Shown piece by piece: positions 54,384 through 61,590 of a DNA stretch of 64,000 nt (position 1 is the first letter of the stretch; each line of letters opens with the position of its first letter). Position numbers and translations under genes: made by a program. Source of the DNA: Algoriphagus sp. A40. Its GTDB lineage: Bacteria > Bacteroidota > Bacteroidia > Cytophagales > Cyclobacteriaceae. The stretch covers positions 1-64,000 of the forward strand of contig NZ_MUNY01000036.1 of assembly GCF_002002735.1 (NCBI RefSeq), given 5' to 3'. Under the pieces are notes generated by a model. It saw nothing but the letters and a program-made list of their open reading frames with translations, was not told the DNA's origin and did not search any database.

Positions 54384-55138
54384 GAGTTTATAAAATTATA
54401 ATCGTAAAATGATTTGATGCGCTCATCTGTTGCATTTGGAAAAACCTCGTCAAAGGTCCCGATTGCATTGAATTGCCCGTCGAGCAAAACGGCCATCCGG
54501 TCACCGGTCTGCTTGGCGCAGGCCAGATCATGGGTAATCACAATGGAAGAAGTCTTGTAACGCTCTCTGACTTCCAAAATCAGGTTGTTGATATCCCCGC
54601 AGGTAATCGGATCCAATCCGGCTGTGGGTTCATCATAAAGCATGATTTCAGGATTGAGTATCAAAGTTCTGGCTACTCCGATCCGTTTCTTTTGACCTCC
54701 GGACAATTCGGAAGGCATCTGATTAATCGTCTGGGGCAAACCCACACTGTCCAAAAGCTCCTCGATCCGTCTGTTGATTTCTTTTCTTGTCAGGTTCTTT
54801 TCATTCCTTACCAAGGGAAATTCCATATTTTCCCGTACAGTCATACTGTCATATAAGGCTGAGTTTTGAAATGAAAAACCGATCTTCAAACGCAGTGCGT
54901 TGAGTTCCTTTTTTCTGAGGTTTATGACTTCCTGCCCAAAAACCTGAAGCTTGCCAGAGTCTTGGCGAAGGAGCCCTACCATGATTTTGATCAGGACGGA
55001 TTTTCCGGAACCGGATTTACCCAATACCACGAGGTTCTCTTCCCGAAACAAGTCCAGATCAACACCTTTTAATACATCCAGATCCCCAAAGGATTTTACC
55101 AGGTTCCGAATTTCAACTACTTTTTCCCGTTGGTTCAT
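54380..55138 (-). CDS. mlaF: ABC transporter ATP-binding protein (MlaF type)
   Basis: 252 aa. Walker A GKSGSGKS (Lys46), signature LSGGQKKRIGVARTL, Walker B IMLYDEPTAGLDP and switch His in VITHDLACAK. The DEPTAGLDPITCGDINNLIL tail fits MlaF/TTG2A. It powers lipid movement with MlaE and MlaD. It is separated from mlaE by 3 nt. Confidence 0.93.
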   Translation of the reverse strand: MNQREKVVEIRNLVKSFGDLDVLKGVDLDLFREENLVVLGKSGSGKSVLIKIMVGLLRQDSGKLQVFGQEVINLRKKELNALRLKIGFSFQNSALYDSMTVRENMEFPLVRNEKNLTRKEINRRIEELLDSVGLPQTINQMPSELSGGQKKRIGVARTLILNPEIMLYDEPTAGLDPITCGDINNLILEVRERYKTSSIVITHDLACAKQTGDRMAVLLDGQFNAIGTFDEVFPNATDERIKSFYDYNFINS

Positions 55139-55141
55139 AGC

Positions 55142-55939
55142 TTACATCCCCCTGATTGCATTGACAAGTTGCAGCACAAGCAATTCCTCGATAAATATGA
55201 GAAACATGGCCATCACCACTGCAGCGTTGGCAGCCCGGCCCACCCCTTCGGTACCTTTCGAAGAATTATATCCTTTGTAACATCCTACAATGCCAATTGT
55301 AAACCCAAACAAAATCGATTTGAAGAGCGACGAGGTCACGTCCAGAAAAGTGATCGCTTCAAAAACCTGGACGAAAAAGGTGGACATACTCACCATTTCA
55401 TTTTTGTTGACACTCAGAAATGAACCCATCAAAGCAACAAAGTCAGTGTACATTACCAGCAGGGGAATCATCAAAGTCGTAGCCAAAACGCGTGACACAA
55501 CCAGAAACTTAAAGGGATTGGTCGCGGAGACTTCCATTGCATCAATCTGCTCGGTCACCTTCATGGAGCCAATCTCTGCCCCGATGCTGGATCCAACTTT
55601 CCCAGCTGCAATAAGCGCAGTCACCAATGGTCCCATTGCCCTAACCACGGCGATGGAAATCAAGGATGGCAGCCAAGACGCCGCCCCAAATTCACTGAGT
55701 GAAGGACGGGACTGATTGGTAAATACGATCCCAACGATGAAGCCCGTCAATGAAATCAAGGGCAGGGATTCAACACCGATCCGGTAGCACTGGTGAATGA
55801 CCTCTTTGAATTCATAAGGCGGCATAAATACCTCCTGAAAGAAGCGTCTGACAAAATTCCAGGCATCCGCCAGTCCGGTAAAAAACTTGTCTATTTTTTT
55901 CGAAAGCAGGGGCTTTCGGTCATCTGCTTCTACAGCCAT
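55142..55939 (-). CDS. mlaE: MlaE family lipid ABC transporter permease
   Basis: 265 aa, five or six helices. LPLISLTGFIVGIVFTNQSR, VRAMGPLVTALIAAGKVGSS, IGAEIGSMKVTEQIDAMEVS and FKSILFGFTIGIVGCYKGYN are the conserved MlaE segments. It is the first gene of the mlaEFD operon, likely maintaining outer-membrane lipid asymmetry. Confidence 0.93.
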   Translation of the reverse strand: MAVEADDRKPLLSKKIDKFFTGLADAWNFVRRFFQEVFMPPYEFKEVIHQCYRIGVESLPLISLTGFIVGIVFTNQSRPSLSEFGAASWLPSLISIAVVRAMGPLVTALIAAGKVGSSIGAEIGSMKVTEQIDAMEVSATNPFKFLVVSRVLATTLMIPLLVMYTDFVALMGSFLSVNKNEMVSMSTFFVQVFEAITFLDVTSSLFKSILFGFTIGIVGCYKGYNSSKGTEGVGRAANAAVVMAMFLIFIEELLVLQLVNAIRGM

Positions 55940-55997
55940 AAATTTTATCCGAAGTCCGAAAATAAGTAAAATAATCTAAAGGCACCTTCAATGGGGG

Positions 55998-56354
55998 CTA
56001 AGCTCCCAGGATTTGAATCAGGTCAAATTCTGAAATCGGTTTCTCAAAATAACCGGAAATCCTTGGATCAGCTTCTGCACGCTTTCGGTCCTCAGAGACT
56101 ATTGATCCCGTCAGGAAATAAATCTTACCCTGAAAGTCAACCTTGCCAAGTTCATCTACAAATTCCCAACCATCTATAACACCAAGATTCAAGTCTGTCA
56201 ATATCATATCCACCTTGTTTGCACTCAAGTAATTCAAAGCATCGCCAGGCCGCTCAAAAGATACCAGGTTTGATTTGCCTGTTATCAAATTCACTCTTTT
56301 TCGAAGTAGCAAATGTTGGACCTTATCGTCATCCAAAACCAAAATACTTCTCAT
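55998..56354 (-). CDS. Single-domain response regulator (receiver)
   Basis: 118 aa, receiver domain only. Acidic pocket Asp8-Asp10 (ILVLDDDKVQ), phospho-acceptor Asp54 (ILTDLNLG), Thr82 (FLTGS) and Lys105 (YFEKPIS). There is no output domain and no histidine kinase nearby, so it belongs to the CheY/Spo0F-like orphan type. It sits upstream of mlaE on the same strand with a 58-nt gap, so co-transcription is possible. Confidence 0.9.
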   Translation of the reverse strand: MRSILVLDDDKVQHLLLRKRVNLITGKSNLVSFERPGDALNYLSANKVDMILTDLNLGVIDGWEFVDELGKVDFQGKIYFLTGSIVSEDRKRAEADPRISGYFEKPISEFDLIQILGA

Positions 56355-56749
56355 GGAAATTCAATCATTTAGTGGAAGTTTCGTCAGAAAAAAAAATTAT
56401 CCGTCCGGCAATATTCAAATAAACGATGGAAAAGTGATAACAGGATTTGATAAAGAGCATCTTTTTATTCAAGTTAACTTTTGAATGAAAATTTGAAGGA
56501 ATAATGACCAAGTCTATTTTTAGACTAGGCTAAATTATTTAGAATCGCCATATTTAGTCCAGTCGAAATAGGATTTATGAAATTTAAAATCAGCACTTTA
56601 CGATCTATTATCTCAATCTATAATATCAATTTAATTCGGAGAAAAAACCCGATACATTCACTGAGGACGAGTGTTGATCAATAGCCATTCCAGGCAAAGT
56701 TTGATTCCCTATTTTCAAAAATTCCTTCTTTTTATTGTTTCTTTAGAAT
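56355..56749. other. 395-bp AT-rich interval
   Basis: Divergent leader region between the receiver gene and the DUF389 gene. No gene, hairpin or repeat of note was seen. It must hold promoters in both directions, but none matched the consensus convincingly. Confidence 0.5.
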
Positions 56750-58120
56750 ATGGAAAATGAGCAGGTACCTCTCAAAAAAAGAAGCCGGATAGTTCGGGCA
56801 CTGCTATATCTCAGGGACAGGTTTGATCTGGAAGAGGGGAAAGAAGACGAGCTGGAGACGATCGATTACATCAGCAAAAACGTCGAATTCAAGGGCGCAA
56901 ATCTTTGGATTTTGATCTTTGCAATTTTCGTTGCCTCCATCGGTCTGAATGTCAACTCCACCGCGGTGATCATCGGAGCCATGTTAATTTCCCCATTAAT
57001 GGGCCCCATTATGGGGATTGGTCTCGCAGCAGGAATCAACGATTTTGAACTGCTCAAAAGGTCTTTCCGAAACCTCGGAGTTGCCGTATTTATTGCCATC
57101 CTTACCTCCACGGTTTACTTCTATATCACTCCTATTCATGATGCCCAATCCGAACTTTTAGCAAGAACCGAACCTACAGTTTGGGACGTGTTGATTGCTT
57201 TGTTCGGCGGATTAGCTGGGATCATTGCAGGTTCCCGTAAAGAAAAAAGCAACGCAATTCCCGGTGTGGCGATCGCTACGGCTTTGATGCCCCCGCTTTG
57301 TACGGCCGGCTATGGACTTGCCACTGGCAACCTTTACTATTTCATAGGGGCCTTCTACCTATTCTTTATCAATTCGGTTTTCATCAGCCTATCGACTTAC
57401 CTGATTGTACGGTTTATGAAGTATCCCAAAAAGCACTTTTTAGACCAAAAGCGAGAAAAGCGGGTTCAGACTTACATTACCATTGTCACACTGGTGACGA
57501 TTATTCCCAGCATCTGGTTGGCCTACGGGATTGTGAAAAAATCATTTTGGGAAGAGCAGGCTCGTAGGTTTATCAATGTGGAATTTCAGTTTTCCAGGAC
57601 TCAGGTTTTGGGAACAGAGTTCAACTATTTGCCCGAAAGAACCATTGAAGTCCGGCTAATAGGCGAAACGATCTCGGACGAGGAAAAAGCTCAACTGCAA
57701 AGAAAACTCCTCGCCTTTGGTTTGGAGAACACTTCGCTTGAAATCACCCAAAATGGTTCCGAAACTGACCTGAATATCCTTCGAAACGATATTCTAAAGG
57801 ATTTGTATGAAAGGAATGAGGCATTGATAGAGGACAAAGACCAGAAGATCGAACTTTTGGAAAGAGAAATATCCCAGGATGCAGCCATTCGCAGCCTGAG
57901 TTTTGAAGTGGCCAATGAAGCAAGAATCAACCATCCGAATTTGAAAAAGTTCAGCATGGGCAGGTCAATTTTTACCGATTTGGAAAAGAACGAGGTGGAC
58001 ACTTTATTGGCCGCTTATGCCTCTTTTCGGCCAAAAGCAGGAATAGCTGAGGTTAATAAATTAAGGGAATGGCTTAAAATTCGGACTAAGGCCGATACGG
58101 TTGCACTGATTTTGGATTAA
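56750..58120 (+). CDS. DUF389 (TIGR00341) membrane protein
   Basis: 456 aa. Five or six hydrophobic helices in the first half carry the family core: IASIGLNVNSTAVIIGAMLI-like segment, SPLMGPIMGIGLAAGIND, LFGGLAGIIAGSRKEKSNAI and PGVAIATALMPPLCTAGYGL. The second half (from ~residue 255) is soluble and ends in helices with coiled-coil character (EALIEDKDQKIELLEREISQ). Function of the family is unknown. A short gap separates it from the YciI-like gene. Confidence 0.9.
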   Translation: MENEQVPLKKRSRIVRALLYLRDRFDLEEGKEDELETIDYISKNVEFKGANLWILIFAIFVASIGLNVNSTAVIIGAMLISPLMGPIMGIGLAAGINDFELLKRSFRNLGVAVFIAILTSTVYFYITPIHDAQSELLARTEPTVWDVLIALFGGLAGIIAGSRKEKSNAIPGVAIATALMPPLCTAGYGLATGNLYYFIGAFYLFFINSVFISLSTYLIVRFMKYPKKHFLDQKREKRVQTYITIVTLVTIIPSIWLAYGIVKKSFWEEQARRFINVEFQFSRTQVLGTEFNYLPERTIEVRLIGETISDEEKAQLQRKLLAFGLENTSLEITQNGSETDLNILRNDILKDLYERNEALIEDKDQKIELLEREISQDAAIRSLSFEVANEARINHPNLKKFSMGRSIFTDLEKNEVDTLLAAYASFRPKAGIAEVNKLREWLKIRTKADTVALILD

Positions 58121-58148
58121 CTTGAATCTCCCATTCTCCCCTTTTGCT

Positions 58149-58601
58149 ATGAAAAAGCTGCCCCTAACCCTTGCTTTACTCTTTTCCGGAATTGTCCTTT
58201 CCCTTGCTCAAACTGCCTATGACGAAACTCTGGCCAAAAAACTCGGGGCTGATGACTATGGGATGAAAAAATACGTGATGGCTTTCCTGATTCGTGGCGA
58301 CAGCGTAAGTAAATACACCCCTGAACAGCGTCAGGAAATCCAAGCCGGACACATGGCCAACATCGGGAAAATGGCCGAAATGGGCAAACTGATTGTGGCG
58401 GGTCCATTTTATGGACAAGACGACTTGAGAGGGATTTACATTTTTGATGTCCAAACCCTGGAAGAAGCCAAAACCCTGACCGAAACGGATCCTGCGATCA
58501 AAGCCGGAGTGCTCAAAATGGATCTGAAAGAATGGTACGGTTCCGCTGCCCTGATGATGCTGCCAGAGATTCATCCTAAGATCACTAAGACTAGCTTTTA
58601 G
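58149..58601 (+). CDS. Exported YciI-like protein
   Basis: 150 aa from ATG 58149; the frame could start earlier, but this Met begins a clear signal peptide (LPLTLALLFSGIVLSLAQ). The domain matches YciI: KKYVMAFLIRGDS, HMANIGKMAEMGKLIVAGPF, YIFDVQTLEEAKTLTETDPA and GVLKMDLKEWYG. YciI proteins are normally cytosolic, small and of mostly unclear activity. An exported version suggests a periplasmic role. It starts 28 nt after the DUF389 gene. Confidence 0.85.
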   Translation: MKKLPLTLALLFSGIVLSLAQTAYDETLAKKLGADDYGMKKYVMAFLIRGDSVSKYTPEQRQEIQAGHMANIGKMAEMGKLIVAGPFYGQDDLRGIYIFDVQTLEEAKTLTETDPAIKAGVLKMDLKEWYGSAALMMLPEIHPKITKTSF

Positions 58602-58654
58602 AGATCAGTCGTAGTTTGTCAGGCTGAGCACCTGACCAACGAGAGTTGGGAAGT

Positions 58655-58745
58655 CGAAGCCAGTGGTCAGTTTGCAGTCGCAGTGTGTCAGACTGATTAC
58701 TAAAATATCTTTCCATTCTGCCTACTGCAAACTGAGACTACCAAC
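58655..58745. repeat. Degenerate relative of the 25-kb repeat array
   Basis: CAGTGGTCAGTTTGCAGTCG and, further on, CTACTGCAAACTGAGACTAC repeat the ACTGCAAACTGA.CACTG words found at 25124-25175 and 25327-25369, partly in inverted orientation. It directly abuts the 3' end of addB, just as the larger array abuts the sugar porter stop. Confidence 0.55.
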
Positions 58746-58749
58746 TGGT

Positions 58750-61590
58750 TCACCTCCCACAGATCTCCTTATACGCGCAATAGGTACATTTTTCCACCTT
58801 TTCCGTCTGGTCAAATGGCTGCTTAGGATCAAAGATTTCACTCAGCAAGCCACTCAACCCTCCCTCAAATTCCTCAGCCAATTCCCTGTAATCGTTGATC
58901 TCCACACCATCCAACTGAAGAAAAGGATTGAATTTGGGATTGTAGATTTCTTTGATGTTGAAGATCCCTGGCTTGAGGGGAAGTCGGTTTCCAGGATGCT
59001 TCGTTTGGTAGAAGTATGCATAGAGCATCGTTTGCATCGCCGCTTTGTTTCGTCCGGTATCATCCCGATCAAATAAGGAAGCAACGGATTTAACCTTCTT
59101 GGTGTCCTTCCCTGTCTTATAATCGATCAACCGCACCACGCCATCTTTCCTGTCCAATCGGTCAATCACCCCACCAAGCGCAACCTCTACCCTGCCGTCT
59201 GCAGTCTCTACCCAGATCCCCGAGGGATAGTCTTCCTCCGTACCGATGACTTCAAAATCACCATTCTTCTGATCGTAGTCCAAGATCGCTCCGAGATATT
59301 TGATGAAGATGGCCCGCGCAATCTCCAGTTGTCCGGACAGCTCCAGCGCTTCATCGTCTTCGTTTCGGTTGTAAAAAGCCCGAATCGCCGCATCCACCGC
59401 CGCTGGAATCTGCGGCTTCAAGCGCTCAATCTCGTGGTTGTCAATCGCCCGGGCTGTTCTTCCCTCGGCCACTTTATACAAGTTTTCCACCGCACTGTGC
59501 AGGATGGTACCAAAGGTCGACGGATCAATCCCGGTGACGCCTTCTTCCTTTTCCTTCAATCCAGCCAGATACCGGAAATAAAACCGCAACCTGCAGTCCA
59601 GATACATATTGATCGCAGAGGCGGAAAACGACTTCAAGAAAGCTGTCGGATCAGAAGTCTTCACATAAGCCCGCAATGCATCCATCACCTCGGGAGTCTT
59701 CTGGATCGTGATCTCCTCAGCTGGCGTCAAATCCACGGGCACCATTGCCACTTGTGGAGCTGCAATGCCCAATTCTGCCTGCATTTGTTGGATAAAACGA
59801 CTCATCTCTCCCGCTTTCCCCTGATCAGAGGAAGTGGTATAGATCAGGTGAACCTCCTCCGCCCGATGTAGCAGGCGGTAAAATGTGTAGGCGTAGATCG
59901 CGTCATTTTGCTCCTGCACAGGTAGCCTGAAGGCCCTGCGCAGGTTAAACGGGATCATCGAGTTAATTCCGCCGCCGGGAGGGAAACTCCCCTCGTTCAC
60001 ATCGCAGACGATCACACGTCGAAAATCCAAATTCCTTGACTCCAGCACGCCCATGAGTTGCAATCCCTGAAGGGGTTCTCCCTCGAAAGGCAACTTAAGT
60101 TCCCTGAAAATCTGTCTGAAAAGCTTTAGCACAAAGTCCATCCTGAGACTCCCCGACCTATTGGCCTTAAAGACTTCCTGAATCCTGTTGAGTTGCTTGA
60201 AGGCTTGAAAGAGGTAACTGCGCTGGATTTCGTCATCTTTAAATTCCTGCGCGAGATGCCGGATCAAGGTGCCCAAATAATCGAAAATATCTTCCGGATT
60301 GACTTTTCTGAACACCAATTCGAATATCGTCTGAGGCCGGATCAACATCGCTTGAGGAACTTCGAGGAGGTTGTTTTCCCGAATTTTCTCCAAGACAGCT
60401 GACACATGCGCTGGATCGGCAGCTTTCAGATAGGGGAAAGAAAGCAGATCCGTCACCGGCTTGTGGTAAAAGCTCGTGACGTCATTTTTCACCTTGACAA
60501 ATCGCTGCAAGTCAAGCACAGCATCCAGAAACGCATAAATCGGTGCGTTTCGGATCGGATAACCCATCGTCACGTTGAGCTTCTCGATCTGCGGAGGAAG
60601 AGTGTGTAGGACGGGAAAGAGCAGCTGCTCATCGGGCAGGATGATCACAGTCTCCTCCAGTCGTTCGTCCGGGCCGAGCTCCTCCAAGAGCTTCCCGACC
60701 AGATTGGATTGGTTGGTCTTCAGCGGGATAGAATACGTCTGAATTCTGGCGGATTTCTGGCGGATCTCGTCCGGGATTTCCTCCGGAAAAGTCTTCCCCA
60801 GCACGGCGTCCTTCTGATAATCCCTGAAAAACAAGCCAGCCTCCTGCAAGGTATCCTCCAGATAAAAGGCATCTACATCCCAAAATACCTCCGCATCAAA
60901 CTCTTTCACAAAGTGCTTGATCAGCTTCTCTTCTGCCAAAGTGAAGGCATTGAACCCGACGAACACGTAGTGCTTCTCGGGACTTGGGATTTGCTTCAAG
61001 TTCTCGGCCACCTGCCGGTAGAGCTGTCCCGAATAGGCCAGTCCGACGGTTTTTAGCCGGTGTTGAAAGTCCCCGTACAAGCGGCCCAGGATCTGCCAGA
61101 AACGTAAAAACTTCTCTTTTTCCACCTCATTTTGCCGGGCAAAAGCCAGCCAAAACTGAGAGATCAGCGCTTTTTGATCTTCGGTCAAAAAACTCAAATC
61201 GGACTCAAACTCCTTGATCTCCGCGAGGTTCTGATAGACCGTTTTTGCGGGAGCTAGAAACTGGTCGAGGTCATTGAAGTCTTTCAGGATTAACTCACCC
61301 CAAACATAAAACCGGTCAAAATCCTCCGGCTCTTCCTGCACCTGCCGATAGAGTTCATACAGCTCAAAGATCAGCGTCAGTTCATCCGCAGGCGTATTTC
61401 CGGCCAGGCCGTAGAAGACCTGCTCGATCGTCCTTACCTCCGGCATCCAGACCGGCTCAGCGATCAGCTCGCCGAGGTAGCGGGTAAAAAACAGCCCGGC
61501 CCGTCGGTTGGGCAGGACGATGACCAAGTCTTTGAGATCGCGTCCCGACTCCAAAAGCTGCTTTGCTGTATCTTTCAAAAAGGGGATCAT
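58750..61590 (-). CDS. addB: PD-(D/E)XK nuclease family protein, AddB-like
   Basis: 946 aa. The N-terminal region resembles an inactivated helicase (DLVIVLPNRRAGLFFTRYLG, with a degenerate nucleotide-binding loop; later RVIVCDVNEGSFPPGGGINS). The C-terminal RecB-type nuclease has FGTILHSAVENLYK, GGVIDRLDRKDGVVRLIDYK (D...DYK motif) and AAMQTMLYAYFY. A Cys in NMYLDCRLRFYF and the terminal CTYCAYKEIC (Cys935, Cys938, Cys944) fit the [4Fe-4S] cluster that closes the AddB nuclease domain. It works with AddA in processing DNA double-strand breaks. Its start overlaps the addA stop by 4 nt. Confidence 0.88.
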   Translation of the reverse strand: MIPFLKDTAKQLLESGRDLKDLVIVLPNRRAGLFFTRYLGELIAEPVWMPEVRTIEQVFYGLAGNTPADELTLIFELYELYRQVQEEPEDFDRFYVWGELILKDFNDLDQFLAPAKTVYQNLAEIKEFESDLSFLTEDQKALISQFWLAFARQNEVEKEKFLRFWQILGRLYGDFQHRLKTVGLAYSGQLYRQVAENLKQIPSPEKHYVFVGFNAFTLAEEKLIKHFVKEFDAEVFWDVDAFYLEDTLQEAGLFFRDYQKDAVLGKTFPEEIPDEIRQKSARIQTYSIPLKTNQSNLVGKLLEELGPDERLEETVIILPDEQLLFPVLHTLPPQIEKLNVTMGYPIRNAPIYAFLDAVLDLQRFVKVKNDVTSFYHKPVTDLLSFPYLKAADPAHVSAVLEKIRENNLLEVPQAMLIRPQTIFELVFRKVNPEDIFDYLGTLIRHLAQEFKDDEIQRSYLFQAFKQLNRIQEVFKANRSGSLRMDFVLKLFRQIFRELKLPFEGEPLQGLQLMGVLESRNLDFRRVIVCDVNEGSFPPGGGINSMIPFNLRRAFRLPVQEQNDAIYAYTFYRLLHRAEEVHLIYTTSSDQGKAGEMSRFIQQMQAELGIAAPQVAMVPVDLTPAEEITIQKTPEVMDALRAYVKTSDPTAFLKSFSASAINMYLDCRLRFYFRYLAGLKEKEEGVTGIDPSTFGTILHSAVENLYKVAEGRTARAIDNHEIERLKPQIPAAVDAAIRAFYNRNEDDEALELSGQLEIARAIFIKYLGAILDYDQKNGDFEVIGTEEDYPSGIWVETADGRVEVALGGVIDRLDRKDGVVRLIDYKTGKDTKKVKSVASLFDRDDTGRNKAAMQTMLYAYFYQTKHPGNRLPLKPGIFNIKEIYNPKFNPFLQLDGVEINDYRELAEEFEGGLSGLLSEIFDPKQPFDQTEKVEKCTYCAYKEICGR

